This document shows positions 17,424 to 27,108 of a stretch of 64,000 nt of DNA, one piece after another. Each line of letters starts with the position of its first letter. Within the stretch, counting starts at the first letter, position 1. This stretch comes from Cecembia rubra (GTDB lineage Bacteria; Bacteroidota; Bacteroidia; Cytophagales; Cyclobacteriaceae). Position numbers and translations under genes: made by a program. Location of the stretch: positions 868,001 through 932,000 of the forward strand of contig NZ_PYGF01000001.1 in the NCBI RefSeq assembly GCF_003014575.1, in the 5' to 3' direction. The notes beneath the pieces were generated by a model, which was not told the DNA's origin, ran no database searches, and saw only the letters and a list, made by a program, of their open reading frames with translations.

Positions 17424-17554
17424 ATGGACTATCAGCTCCGGATAAATTTTGAATAAGGCTGAAAAGTAACAATTCTCACAAAAACCGAATTAGAAATTGC
17501 TGAATTTTGTCTTATAATTTCAAACAAAACGAAAAATCAAAACAGAAATAGCAT

Positions 17555-18958
17555 ATGTTCTTCGAATTAGTTTATGACAAAAGTTTGGCCCAGGCCAGTT
17601 ATGTAATCGGTTGCCAGGCACATGGTGTTGCGGCAGTAATTGACCCTAAAAGAGATGTAGATACATATATTCAGATTGCCAATGCCAACAACATGAAAAT
17701 CACACATATTCTGGAAACCCATATCCATGCGGATTTCTTGAGTGGTTCAAGGGAGTTGGCTGCATTGACCGGCGCTGAAATGTACCTTTCTGATGAAGGC
17801 GATGAAAACTGGAAATATGAGTTTCCCCATAATAAAATTAAAGGTGGTGATGTCGTAAAAATGGGTAATCTGACTTTTGAAGTTATCCATACTCCTGGAC
17901 ACACTCCAGAAAGTATCAGCTTCTTGTTGACCGACAAACCTGCATCCAGTGAACCTGTGATGCTGTTCACCGGAGACTTTGTTTTCGTTGGTGATGTAGG
18001 AAGACCTGATTTATTGGAACAAGCGGCTGGCCTCAAAGGTACGCAAGACCTAGGTGCAGCCCAAATGTATGATTCCCTCCAGGAGTTCAGCAAATTGGGT
18101 GACTTTATCCAAGTTTGGCCAGGTCATGGTGCTGGTTCTGCCTGTGGAAAAGCACTTGGTGCAGTTCCTATGACCACTGTAGGTTACGAAAAAATCAGAA
18201 ATTGGGCTTTACAATTGTTAAATGATAAAACTGCATTTACCAAAGAACTATTGGCTGATCAACCTGAACCACCAAAGTACTTCGCGATGATGAAGAAATT
18301 GAACAAGGTGGAAAGAAAATTGTTGACAGCAGTTCCAAAAGTTCAAAACCTGTCCAAAGAAGCTTATGCAAAAGTAAAAGCTGAAGGATTGAAAATCATT
18401 GATACCAGACCTTGGCAGGAATATGCGGAAGGATTCCTAAGAGGTACTTACAGCATTACCAACAATAACTCTTTCTCAACCTGGATGGGTTGGTACTTGA
18501 GCTATGATGAGAACTTCGTTTTGATCGCTGAAGAAGGACAAGTGGAAGATTTGACAAGAAAACTGATGAGAATCGGTCTGGACAACTTCTACGGTTATAT
18601 CTCTCCTGCACAATTGGCTGAGTATGAAAAAGGTAATTTGGAAAGTTTCCAGCCGATCGATAAAGATGCTGTAGAAGCCAAAATTGCAGAAGGTAATGTA
18701 CAGGTAATTGACGTAAGAGGAGTGGCTGAGTACAAAAAAGGCCATATTGAAGGTGCAGACAACTTATTCGTAGGTAAATTACCACAGAATTTGGACAAAA
18801 TTTCCAAAGAACAACAAGTAGTAATCCATTGTCAAAGTGGAGCTAGAGCAGCAATTGCCTACTCCATTTTGAAAGCCAACGGCTTCGATAATGTCGAAAA
18901 CTATGCTGGTGGATGGGCAGACTGGTCTGCCAAAGAAGCAGAATTGATAAAAGGTTAA
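17555..18958 (+). CDS. Persulfide dioxygenase-like metallo-beta-lactamase with two rhodanese domains
   Basis: A 467-residue cytoplasmic protein. Residues 1-235 are a metallo-beta-lactamase fold with THIHADFLSG, IHTPGHTPESI, FTGDFVFVGDVGRPDL and the VWPGHGAGSACGK motif characteristic of ETHE1/persulfide dioxygenases. Two rhodanese domains follow (about 260-355 and 368-467). The second has the active Cys in VIHCQSGARAA; the first carries IAEEGQ at that place and is probably inactive. It should oxidise glutathione- or bacillithiol-like persulfides to sulfite and transfer sulfur. A strong terminator directly follows. Confidence 0.93.
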   Translation: MFFELVYDKSLAQASYVIGCQAHGVAAVIDPKRDVDTYIQIANANNMKITHILETHIHADFLSGSRELAALTGAEMYLSDEGDENWKYEFPHNKIKGGDVVKMGNLTFEVIHTPGHTPESISFLLTDKPASSEPVMLFTGDFVFVGDVGRPDLLEQAAGLKGTQDLGAAQMYDSLQEFSKLGDFIQVWPGHGAGSACGKALGAVPMTTVGYEKIRNWALQLLNDKTAFTKELLADQPEPPKYFAMMKKLNKVERKLLTAVPKVQNLSKEAYAKVKAEGLKIIDTRPWQEYAEGFLRGTYSITNNNSFSTWMGWYLSYDENFVLIAEEGQVEDLTRKLMRIGLDNFYGYISPAQLAEYEKGNLESFQPIDKDAVEAKIAEGNVQVIDVRGVAEYKKGHIEGADNLFVGKLPQNLDKISKEQQVVIHCQSGARAAIAYSILKANGFDNVENYAGGWADWSAKEAELIKG

Positions 18959-18964
18959 TATTGA

Positions 18965-18999
18965 GTGAAAAAGCCCGGCATTCCGGGCTTTTTTTTTAT
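18965..18999 (+). terminator. Rho-independent terminator after the persulfide dioxygenase gene
   Basis: AAGCCCGG at 18971-18978 pairs with CCGGGCTT at 18983-18990 around a four-base loop, followed by a run of T and preceded by A, seven bases after the stop codon. Confidence 0.92.
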
Positions 19000-19076
19000 A
19001 GAGAGGCTGTATCATTAGTCAAATGAATGGCCTGAAATTTGGCTATAAAAATTAAGACGCTGATACCTGCCTGAAA

Positions 19077-19114
19077 AAAAGAGGCTGTCCATTTTATGGA
19101 CAGCCTCTTTTTCA
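19077..19114. terminator. Bidirectional terminator between convergent genes
   Basis: A 15-base stem around GAGGCTGTCCAT / ATGGACAGCCTC with a three-base loop, A-rich on one side and T-rich on the other. It can stop transcription from both the persulfide dioxygenase side and the GH16 gene. Confidence 0.88.
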
Positions 19115-19132
19115 TTTTGGTTTAATAGATTG

Positions 19133-20263
19133 TTATTCCTTCTGAAAAACCCGCACATAATCTACTACCATCTGTTGCGGAAAAATGGTTGTATTGTCAG
19201 GATTGCCTGGCCAATTCCCACCAACTGCAATATTAAACAGGAAAAAGAATGATCCCCTTAATTCTGATAATGCTGAAGGTGTGATATCAATTTCATGATA
19301 AGGCTCATCGTCCATTAACCAGACAATTTTCTGCTCATCCCAAATGATAGAGAATACATGGAAATTATCATTAAATATTCCTTCTCTCAAGGTTACTGAG
19401 CCCCCAAACTCTGCATGGCTACCATTATTGTCCCAATGAACTGTTCCATGGACGGTATTGTTTCTGGCAGTTCCGGGTCCTCCTACCATTTCCATAATAT
19501 CAATCTCCCCGCACCTTGGCCAACCCACCTGATCAATATTATCTCCCAACATCCAAAGGGCTGGCCAGATGCCTTGTCCTTTGGGCAGTGCTGCCCGTAT
19601 ATCCACTCTTCCAAATTGGAATGATTGCCTTCCCTGGGTTTTGATGCGGGAAGATGTATAATTTCTTCCTCCAGCATTTTCCTGTCTAGCCTGGATAATC
19701 AAGTGCCCATTTTCGACCCTTACATTCTCTCTTCTGTACCATTGCAGTTCATTATTACCCCATCCACAGAGCGTCGGGCATCCATCACCTAAATCAAATA
19801 CCCAATCCGAAGATAAGGCATTTCCTTCAAACTCATCCCTCCAAACTAGGCGGTAACCCTCGTAACTTTCAGGACTCAGATAGCCATTTTGGGGAATCGC
19901 AAGTCCAAAAGCAGCCTCTGAAATACTGACCTGAACTTCTTCTTTAATAAAATCATTTTCAGTGGCATGTGCTTGAACTGTAATGGTAAAAGTCCCTGCC
20001 TGTCTGTAGGAAAAAGTAGCTTGATTGCCTTGCACCAATTCAGGAAACTGGTTATCAACTCCAAAACTCACCCTAAAGAAATTAGCGTTTTGAGCCGAAA
20101 AATTCACAGTTACATTTCCCCTCTCGCCTTGCAATACAGTGACCTGTAAATTCGTAGGCAATACCAATTTCGCATCAACGTCTTCTTGCTGGCAGGCCTG
20201 GGAAAGGACTGCCGCAAGAAGGAAGAGTAAGCTGTGTTTTAACTTAATCAACATAACAATCAT
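19133..20263 (-). CDS. GH16 endo-beta-1,3-glucanase (laminarinase-like) lipoprotein with PKD-like domain
   Basis: A 376-residue surface or periplasmic enzyme. The start at 20263 lies one base past the upstream stop; a second ATG nine bases on (20254) is equally possible. A lipoprotein signal ends at LSQAC. A PKD/Ig-like domain (about 35-110) precedes the GH16 domain (about 125-376). The catalytic motif is GEIDIMEMVG with the nucleophile and acid/base glutamates; WPALWMLG, GTVHW and the closing DYVRVFQKE are typical of laminarinases. It is the last of four genes in the SusC-SusD locus, so it should cleave beta-1,3-glucan at the cell surface. Confidence 0.92.
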   Translation of the reverse strand: MIVMLIKLKHSLLFLLAAVLSQACQQEDVDAKLVLPTNLQVTVLQGERGNVTVNFSAQNANFFRVSFGVDNQFPELVQGNQATFSYRQAGTFTITVQAHATENDFIKEEVQVSISEAAFGLAIPQNGYLSPESYEGYRLVWRDEFEGNALSSDWVFDLGDGCPTLCGWGNNELQWYRRENVRVENGHLIIQARQENAGGRNYTSSRIKTQGRQSFQFGRVDIRAALPKGQGIWPALWMLGDNIDQVGWPRCGEIDIMEMVGGPGTARNNTVHGTVHWDNNGSHAEFGGSVTLREGIFNDNFHVFSIIWDEQKIVWLMDDEPYHEIDITPSALSELRGSFFFLFNIAVGGNWPGNPDNTTIFPQQMVVDYVRVFQKE

Positions 20264-20264
20264 A

Positions 20265-22295
20265 TTAATCTGCCGGAACCAAAACATATGTCCACCACAC
20301 ACTGCCATTATTGGTAATATCAATCACCAATGTTAATTCTCTGGTAGTTGGATTATAATTTAAGACATCATAGGTAACAGACTCATTGGGTCTTGGTGGC
20401 CCCTGTGTATATTCACCGCCATTGAATGCCTTAGGCAGAACAATAAACGCACCTGTGCCGGTCACGGTTATTTTCGCACGGTTATTTCCGGAAGCAGCCT
20501 GGAAACTAAACTGATGAGTTCCTGATGCCCAAGCTGCCCCTGGGGTTCCCATCAGATTGGACTCAGGTTGACAGCCTCCTCCTGAAATACCCATGTAATC
20601 TTCAGCATAGATATCACCTCTTGCATCGTATTCAAAGACACCATTCTCTTTGAAGATAAACAGGTCATTGAAGAGACAAGGGCGGTCTCCGGAAATATTT
20701 TGCCCATTTGGGAAAAATTCATCACTTCCGGGTGCAGGGCCTACTCCAAAAGCACCGGCAGACGGTTTCAGCTTCCAAGCTTTGGAACCGTTTCCGATCA
20801 AATCCTGCAATCTCAGCCCGGTTTCTTCAGGATCATTTCCTGAAGGAATCAAGGTAAAGTTCCAGAAGACACCCCCATTTCCAGTAATATCTATAGACAA
20901 TTGCAATTCCCCTGTGGCTCTATCGTAGCCAATAACTTCATAAGTAACTGACTCGTTTTGACGAGGTGGTCCTTGGGTATATTCACCTCCATTAAAGGCT
21001 TTTGGCAGGACTATAAAAGCACCAGTTCCAGTTACTGTGATTTTTGGTAAGCTATTGGCCGTACCTGGAGTAAAGGTGAACTGATGCTCACCAGAAGCCC
21101 AGGCAGCTCCGGGAGTTCCCGCTAAATTTGTTTCAGGCTGACATCCTTCTGACGACAAGCCCATATAAAATTCACCGAAAATATCTCCCTGCGCATCATA
21201 TTCATAGGTTCCATTTTCATTGAAGATAAAGAGGTCATTAAACAGACATGGCCTATCTCCTGAAATGTCATTTCCATTAGGGAAAAAGGCATCACTACCT
21301 CTTGCTGGACCTACCCCAAATGCTCCCGCAGCGGGTTTGAGTTTCCAAGTTTTCCTTCCATTACCTACCAAATCACTTAGGCTGAAGTTTACGTTTGGAT
21401 TTTCAGGCTCTGGCTGAGGGTCAACAGGTGGGGCAAACCCTGCAGGAATCAAACGAACATACCAAGCCAAAGCGCTATTTGCTTGGTCTGTAAACCTTAA
21501 GAACATCTCATTCTCAGATAAACTAAGGATCTGATAGGAACGGGTACCTGTAAAATATCCGATAAAGCCAGGAGAAGTTACACTCAAGACAGGATGCCTA
21601 CCTGATTCTTCCACAATATTCCAATTTAATCCACCTGGAGATGCAAAAGGAGCTGACAAATCCCCTACTCCAGGGTCAAAAGCACCTGGAAAATTGGATC
21701 CTTGGGCGGCATTCAAATACACCAAGCCTCCTGTATTCCAATCGAATACAAAATCACGCAATTTGAAGGTATAACGCGTATTGTACATTCCACTTCCTAC
21801 TTTCTCATTAGGACGGGCCTGATAAAACTCAGGAAATTCACTTCCTATAGGGCCAACTCCAAGATGACCTGCCCTAGTAGAGTCTATGGCCCAAGTTTTA
21901 CCATTGATGGCATCGATACCGCCTGTAAGCAGATTGAAAACCGGTCTATCCAATAAGGTCGGATCTGTATTTTCAATCAATATGTCTTTTGAGAAAGAAA
22001 CACTTCCTCCCCGGTTGTACACTGTAAGCGTAACTTTATATGTACCTGCCAAAGGATAAAATCCTGTCACCTTTCTTCCCTCTGCTTTTACACCATTCCC
22101 TAAATCCCAGACCATTAGAAAAAAGTCATTGTCTGCGGTAAATTGAAGAATATTGTCACTTTCTTCTGATGGTTCAAAGCTAAAGCCTGCCTCCTGTATC
22201 GTTGGAGGTTCTGCATCCAATCTATATTCATCTATACAAGCCCACATGAAAAGGACAGGTAATAAGAATGCTGCTAATTTGAATATTTTGTTCAT
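20265..22295 (-). CDS. Surface glycan-binding-type lipoprotein with PKD domain and tandem repeats
   Basis: A 676-residue exported lipoprotein. The start at 22295 (MNKIFKLAAF, lipobox LFMWAC) is chosen because it gives a signal peptide and avoids overlap with susD. A PKD domain (about 35-105: WDLGNG, YPLAGTYKVTLTVYN) is followed by one divergent and two closely similar repeats of about 180 residues. Each of the last two has NGxKxWKLKP, GAFGVGP, GDRPCLFNDLFIF, a second Cys in GCQPE, and VLPKAFNGGEYTQGPPR. It occupies the position of SusE/SGBP proteins behind SusD, suggesting polysaccharide binding at the outer surface. No catalytic residues are apparent. Confidence 0.82.
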   Translation of the reverse strand: MNKIFKLAAFLLPVLFMWACIDEYRLDAEPPTIQEAGFSFEPSEESDNILQFTADNDFFLMVWDLGNGVKAEGRKVTGFYPLAGTYKVTLTVYNRGGSVSFSKDILIENTDPTLLDRPVFNLLTGGIDAINGKTWAIDSTRAGHLGVGPIGSEFPEFYQARPNEKVGSGMYNTRYTFKLRDFVFDWNTGGLVYLNAAQGSNFPGAFDPGVGDLSAPFASPGGLNWNIVEESGRHPVLSVTSPGFIGYFTGTRSYQILSLSENEMFLRFTDQANSALAWYVRLIPAGFAPPVDPQPEPENPNVNFSLSDLVGNGRKTWKLKPAAGAFGVGPARGSDAFFPNGNDISGDRPCLFNDLFIFNENGTYEYDAQGDIFGEFYMGLSSEGCQPETNLAGTPGAAWASGEHQFTFTPGTANSLPKITVTGTGAFIVLPKAFNGGEYTQGPPRQNESVTYEVIGYDRATGELQLSIDITGNGGVFWNFTLIPSGNDPEETGLRLQDLIGNGSKAWKLKPSAGAFGVGPAPGSDEFFPNGQNISGDRPCLFNDLFIFKENGVFEYDARGDIYAEDYMGISGGGCQPESNLMGTPGAAWASGTHQFSFQAASGNNRAKITVTGTGAFIVLPKAFNGGEYTQGPPRPNESVTYDVLNYNPTTRELTLVIDITNNGSVWWTYVLVPAD

Positions 22296-22305
22296 TGCTT
22301 TTGAA

Positions 22306-23772
22306 TTAATAACCTGGGTTCTGTGACCATCTGCCACCTGCTAAATCAATCTCCACCTGAGGAATAGGAAACAATTCATGCTTTCCTACCTGAAAACCGG
22401 AAATAGCTTCAGCCGCTTTTCCAGTCCTAACCAAATCCCAAAATCTGTAACCTTCACCGGAAAGCTCCAATCTCCTTTCGCGGTAAATATCTTCCAGTAA
22501 TTGGTTACCTGAACTTGTAATGTCCGGCACTCCCGCCCTTTGTCGTACTTTGTTCAATTCTGTTCTTGCGCGGGCATCGTTTCCAATTTGTGCAAAGGCT
22601 TCGGCAGCCATCAATAAAACATCGGCATAACGTATCGCACGGTAATTTAAAGGGCTTGTAAGATCGTCATCCGGAAGACCTCTTTCAAAATCTCTCTTGA
22701 TGTACTTATTGTTATAATAACCTGTGTGACCTCCTCCTCCAATCATGTAGGATATCTCTGAAGGGTTGGGCTGTGCAGCTATAAAGGCATCGAGATCAAG
22801 AATTGTTACTTCCCTACGAGGGTCATTCCCGAAAAAATCATATAAATTCTGAGTAGGAAGATTGTAGCTGTTGCCATCTCCATAGAAAGGTCCAACATAA
22901 TTCCTGATACCATGGAAGCCAGGGGCAGGATTTCCCTGCAAGCAAACAAGGCAGCCATAATCCCCTCCCTGCAATCCGGAATGCTGAATAGTAAACACAT
23001 CCTCACTGCTGTTCTGATTTGCAACCAACCACATGGATCTCATATCAGCCACCAAGGCATATCCGGCCTGATTGGTGGTGATCAATTCGTCCAATACCTG
23101 CGCTGCCTCAGCAAATTTTTGCTGGTACAACAATACCTTGCCTTTCAAGGCCATAGCAGCACCTTTTGTAATCCTACCAACTTCAGGATTGGTCCAGTTA
23201 AGCACCCGGATAGCCCGGTCCAGATCTCTTTCTATCTGCTCATATACCTGTGCTTTGGGAGTTCTATTAATTTGAAATACTTCATTGATGGATGCTCTTC
23301 TATCGACAATCAAGGGAACATCTCCAAAGTAATTCACCAAGGTAAAGTAGAAGTAAGCCCTGATAAAAGAAATCTCGGCCATCAGACGTTCTTTTGATGG
23401 AAAGTCAATTTTATTTTCATTTTCGAAGATGAAATTTGCCCGGGCAATTCCCGCATAATTAAAGCGCATCACATCCCGTAATTCATTATTGACTCCCCCA
23501 TGCCTCATGCCGTCAATTTCATGAAGACCTTGGGTATCGTTTACACTTTCACCACCTGCTATGGAATTATCAGATGCGATTTCACCTATCCAAACTTGCA
23601 GGTAATTGGTCTGCATCAAATCATAAACCCCGATCACAGCCCTTTGAAAATCCTCTTCGGTATTGAAGAAATTTTCTGCATCCTGAACAAATTCAGGTTC
23701 AATATCCAACCATTGGTCACAAGAGACCAAGGACATGGTTAAGGCCAAAATAATGATATATAGCTTTTTCAT
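22306..23772 (-). CDS. SusD/RagB-family outer-membrane nutrient-binding lipoprotein
   Basis: A 488-residue surface lipoprotein; signal and lipobox end at LVSC at residue 18. It begins QWLDIEP...FFNTEEDFQRAVIGVYDLMQ, followed by the helical TPR-like core (AEISFIRAYFYFTLVNYFGDVPLI), and ends with RYADVLLMAAEAFAQ, NKVRQRAG, RERRLELSGEGYRFWDLVR, all characteristic of the family. It forms a lid over the SusC channel. The start is five bases from the susC stop. The gene order susC-susD-binding protein-GH16 makes the ligand a probable beta-glucan. Confidence 0.96.
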   Translation of the reverse strand: MKKLYIIILALTMSLVSCDQWLDIEPEFVQDAENFFNTEEDFQRAVIGVYDLMQTNYLQVWIGEIASDNSIAGGESVNDTQGLHEIDGMRHGGVNNELRDVMRFNYAGIARANFIFENENKIDFPSKERLMAEISFIRAYFYFTLVNYFGDVPLIVDRRASINEVFQINRTPKAQVYEQIERDLDRAIRVLNWTNPEVGRITKGAAMALKGKVLLYQQKFAEAAQVLDELITTNQAGYALVADMRSMWLVANQNSSEDVFTIQHSGLQGGDYGCLVCLQGNPAPGFHGIRNYVGPFYGDGNSYNLPTQNLYDFFGNDPRREVTILDLDAFIAAQPNPSEISYMIGGGGHTGYYNNKYIKRDFERGLPDDDLTSPLNYRAIRYADVLLMAAEAFAQIGNDARARTELNKVRQRAGVPDITSSGNQLLEDIYRERRLELSGEGYRFWDLVRTGKAAEAISGFQVGKHELFPIPQVEIDLAGGRWSQNPGY

Positions 23773-23777
23773 GTTTC

Positions 23778-26700
23778 TTAAAATCTAAAGTTTAGTCCAC
23801 CCATGATAACTCTCGCCTGTGGAAATATACCGTTATCCACACCTGCAAAAAGAGGATTGCCAGATCCCACATCTGGGTCAAAGCCCATATACCTGGTCAA
23901 AGTGATCAGGTTATTGGCCGCTACATAGAAACGCATGGATTTGATTCCAATCTTACCTGAAATTTGTTCAGGAAGTGTATAACCTACTTGGACGTTTCTA
24001 AGTCTTACAAAAGATCCATCTTCAACAAAGAAGTCTGAAAAAACGGTATTTCTGGTCTGTCCAGTAGTCAATCTTGGGATATCATTAGAAGTGCCCGGGC
24101 CTGTCCATCGGTTTACATTGTAAGCCAGTTGATTGGCAAAAGGCTGCTGTCTCTCATAGTTTCTGATAATATCCTGACCAATAGCGGCATACACATTTGC
24201 AGAGAAATCAAAACCTTTGTAATCCACTGACAGGTTAAGTCCCATGATAAAATCTGGGATTGGAGAACCGATCATAGTACGGTCTGAATCGTCACTGAAA
24301 TTGATGACACCATCACCATTGATGTCTACAAAACGGAGATCTCCAGGTCTTGCATCAGGCTGTCTGACCGGACTAGAGGCAATTTCTTCGGCTGTCTGCC
24401 AGATTCCATCTGTTTGGAAGCCAACAAAATAACCAATTGGGAATCCTTCCTGGAACCTGGTAGCAATGTTGCCTCCGACACCAAATGCAGCCCCTGGAAT
24501 AAAGTCTAAACCTTCAGGAACTTTGGTAACCCTATTCCTTATGAATGTAGCATTATAATCCACCCTAAAGTTGACCCCTTTAGGTCTGGAAGTTCCATAA
24601 CCGATTTCCAGCTCGAGACCTTTATTGGATACATTACCTGCATTGATTACCGGTGGAAAACCACCTGGGCCATAAGAACCCAACAAGGCGGAAACTTCAG
24701 GTTGGAAAAGAAGGTCCCTTGTATCTTTGATGAAGTAATTAGCTGTAAAATCTATTGCTTTGAACAAAGTGAAGTCCAAACCAATATTAGTCTGAAGTGT
24801 AGTCTCCCATTTCAAATCAGGATTGCTTGTAGCTCCAATTGCTGCTCCATTTATAATGAAGTCATTGAAAACATACCTGGCCAATCCATTCATCAGACCT
24901 CTATATCTAAAAAGACCGATTTGGTCATTACCTGATACACCAAAGCTGGCACGAAGTTTCATAAAGTCAATAGCATTTGAATTGAAGAAACTTTCATCAG
25001 AAACCACCCAGCCTCCGGAAACAGTGGGGAAGTAACCAATCCTGTTGTTAGGACCAAAATTGGTTGAACCATCTCTTCTCAGTATAGCTGAAAACATATA
25101 CCTGCCCTTGAATTCATATTCCCCTCTGATAAAAGATGAAATCAATCGTTGTTGGGTCTGGAAGGAGCCAGTTTGGTTCAAAAATCCTCCTGGAGCCTGA
25201 TTGGCAGAAATATCAGCAAAAGCAAAATCATTATTTGGAATGTTGAATGCTGTACCATTTAGGCCCATGTTTCTATTACCAAAGTAACTTACTCCTAAAG
25301 TTCCTTTTACCCTATGTATACCATCAAATCTCCTATCATAATTCAGAAAGGATTCCAGGTTGTAGTCTAAAAATGAATCCCTGTTTTCAAAAACAGAAGC
25401 TCCCCTTTCAATCAATGTACCGCCAACATCAACCAACACTGGGTCCAGATTTTCATTTCTGGCAGTATTTGCAAATTTGCCAGGTCCAAACCACGCCAGA
25501 GGAGAAAAGGCTTTTCCATCCACCAAAGCGAAATTATATCCTGCCCTTCCGTTAAGGTTAAAGTGCTCATTTATCTTATAGGAAAGCTCCTGCTTACCTA
25601 CCAGTTTATTTACAAAAGTCTCATTGAAAGTATTTTCTATTTGAGCCAATGGGTTGATGATATCTGCTACATTTTCCAGATATGAAAATCTATTTCCTAC
25701 AAATACTGGCTCAGTAGGATAAGCATTGATGGTATTGAATAATACAGAACCGATTCCACCCTGAGGAATTCCACTGGTCTGTTCATGTGTATATAAAAAG
25801 ACACTTGTCAATTTCAATTTTGGAGCAATTTCTGTCACAAAATTGATTCGGGCATTATACCGTTCAAAGTTGGACCTTGGACCACCCACAATCCCTTGTT
25901 GGCCGAAATATCCTCCGCCAATAGAATAAGATGTCTTTTCAGATCCTCCGTTTACTGAAATTGTATGCTCCTGAATGGGTGCAGTTTGGAAAACTTCACT
26001 TTGCCAATCCGTGCCTAAACCAAGGTTTACATTAGCAAATGGTGGAGCCATCCCACCAGCTGCAAATGCCTCGTTTTTTAATATAGCATATTCCCTTGCA
26101 TTTAAAAGATTGAGTTTTCTTGCAGTTTCCTGAACACCATAATAGCTACTAAATTCCAAAGACGGCTTACTGCTCAATGAACCTTTCTTCGTTTCAATAA
26201 TGATAACTCCGTTTGCAGCTCTTACTCCATAAATACCGGCAGTGCCGTCTTTGAGTACGTTAATGGATTCTATATCATTGGGATTTAGAGAATTAAGGCC
26301 GGCTGCATCAAAAATAACTCCATCGACCAAGATCAGGGGATTGTTATTTCCAAAGGTACCCAATCCACGAATTCTTATATTGGAAGTGCCTCCAGGAGCT
26401 CCGGAATTAGTTGTAATGGTAACCCCTGAAAGTTTGCCCTGTAAGGCTTGGTCAACCCTTGGCATATTCATTTTGGCTACATCCTCACCTTGGACTTGTG
26501 AAACTGCGCCAGTCAGTTCTTTCCTTGTTGCCGTACCATAACCTACGACCAAGACTTCCCCCAAAGAAGTTATTTCGGATACCAGGTTCACTTTTATGGA
26601 TGGCTCGGATCCTACAGTAATAGTTTGGGGTTTAAATCCAACGAAGCTAACCCTTAATTGGTCACCAGGACTTGCTGAAAGCGTAAAATATCCGTCTAAA

Positions 26701-26858
26701 TCGGTCACTGTACCAGTGGTCGTGCCCACCTTCAAAACGCTGGCACCCGGTATAGGATCTCCCCTATCATCAAGTACCTGTCCCCTTATGGAACCAGTCT
26801 GTGCAAACAATGAAAATTGTATGTACAGCGTAAAGAATAATGTAAATAATTTTTTCAT
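23778..26858 (-). CDS. SusC/RagA-family TonB-linked outer-membrane transporter
   Basis: A 1026-residue beta-barrel transporter. The start at 26858 (MKKLFTLFFTLYIQ) gives a clean signal peptide; the frame extends 24 codons upstream without one. A carboxypeptidase-like domain (GQVLDDRGDPIPGASVLKVGT) precedes the plug with LGEVLVVGYGTATRKELTGAV, PRVDQALQGKLSGV and SIRIRGLGTFG-like NIRIRGLG, then the barrel, ending ARVIMGGLNFRF with the C-terminal aromatic. It imports oligosaccharides released at the surface, together with the SusD protein encoded next. It faces away from the regulator gene at 27109. Confidence 0.96.
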   Translation of the reverse strand: MKKLFTLFFTLYIQFSLFAQTGSIRGQVLDDRGDPIPGASVLKVGTTTGTVTDLDGYFTLSASPGDQLRVSFVGFKPQTITVGSEPSIKVNLVSEITSLGEVLVVGYGTATRKELTGAVSQVQGEDVAKMNMPRVDQALQGKLSGVTITTNSGAPGGTSNIRIRGLGTFGNNNPLILVDGVIFDAAGLNSLNPNDIESINVLKDGTAGIYGVRAANGVIIIETKKGSLSSKPSLEFSSYYGVQETARKLNLLNAREYAILKNEAFAAGGMAPPFANVNLGLGTDWQSEVFQTAPIQEHTISVNGGSEKTSYSIGGGYFGQQGIVGGPRSNFERYNARINFVTEIAPKLKLTSVFLYTHEQTSGIPQGGIGSVLFNTINAYPTEPVFVGNRFSYLENVADIINPLAQIENTFNETFVNKLVGKQELSYKINEHFNLNGRAGYNFALVDGKAFSPLAWFGPGKFANTARNENLDPVLVDVGGTLIERGASVFENRDSFLDYNLESFLNYDRRFDGIHRVKGTLGVSYFGNRNMGLNGTAFNIPNNDFAFADISANQAPGGFLNQTGSFQTQQRLISSFIRGEYEFKGRYMFSAILRRDGSTNFGPNNRIGYFPTVSGGWVVSDESFFNSNAIDFMKLRASFGVSGNDQIGLFRYRGLMNGLARYVFNDFIINGAAIGATSNPDLKWETTLQTNIGLDFTLFKAIDFTANYFIKDTRDLLFQPEVSALLGSYGPGGFPPVINAGNVSNKGLELEIGYGTSRPKGVNFRVDYNATFIRNRVTKVPEGLDFIPGAAFGVGGNIATRFQEGFPIGYFVGFQTDGIWQTAEEIASSPVRQPDARPGDLRFVDINGDGVINFSDDSDRTMIGSPIPDFIMGLNLSVDYKGFDFSANVYAAIGQDIIRNYERQQPFANQLAYNVNRWTGPGTSNDIPRLTTGQTRNTVFSDFFVEDGSFVRLRNVQVGYTLPEQISGKIGIKSMRFYVAANNLITLTRYMGFDPDVGSGNPLFAGVDNGIFPQARVIMGGLNFRF

Positions 26859-27108
26859 GTATTTTGGATTTACAATGCCTGCACAATCACGACAAATGGA
26901 TACAACAAACAAAAAATTCAGATACATCATAACTACATCAAATGGAAAAAACTGATTTCACAAAAACTCATCAAAAAATGAAAAAAATGTCAATTTTGAT
27001 GTTTTTGAAGACCTTTTCAAATCAAAAATAAATTTCAATATCATTGACCTATTATACATCAAACTTTTTTCATAACTTTCTTATCAGGCACAATAGTCAA
27101 ATGGTCCA
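26859..27108. promoter_or_regulatory. Divergent regulatory region between susC and the sensor-regulator
   Basis: A 250-base, very AT-rich region holding both promoters. An inverted repeat with 8-base perfect arms, CATCAAAA at 26969-26976 and TTTTGATG at 26994-27001, is a plausible operator for the LuxR-type domain of the adjacent regulator. No exact TAnnTTTG box was identified for either gene. Confidence 0.45.
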
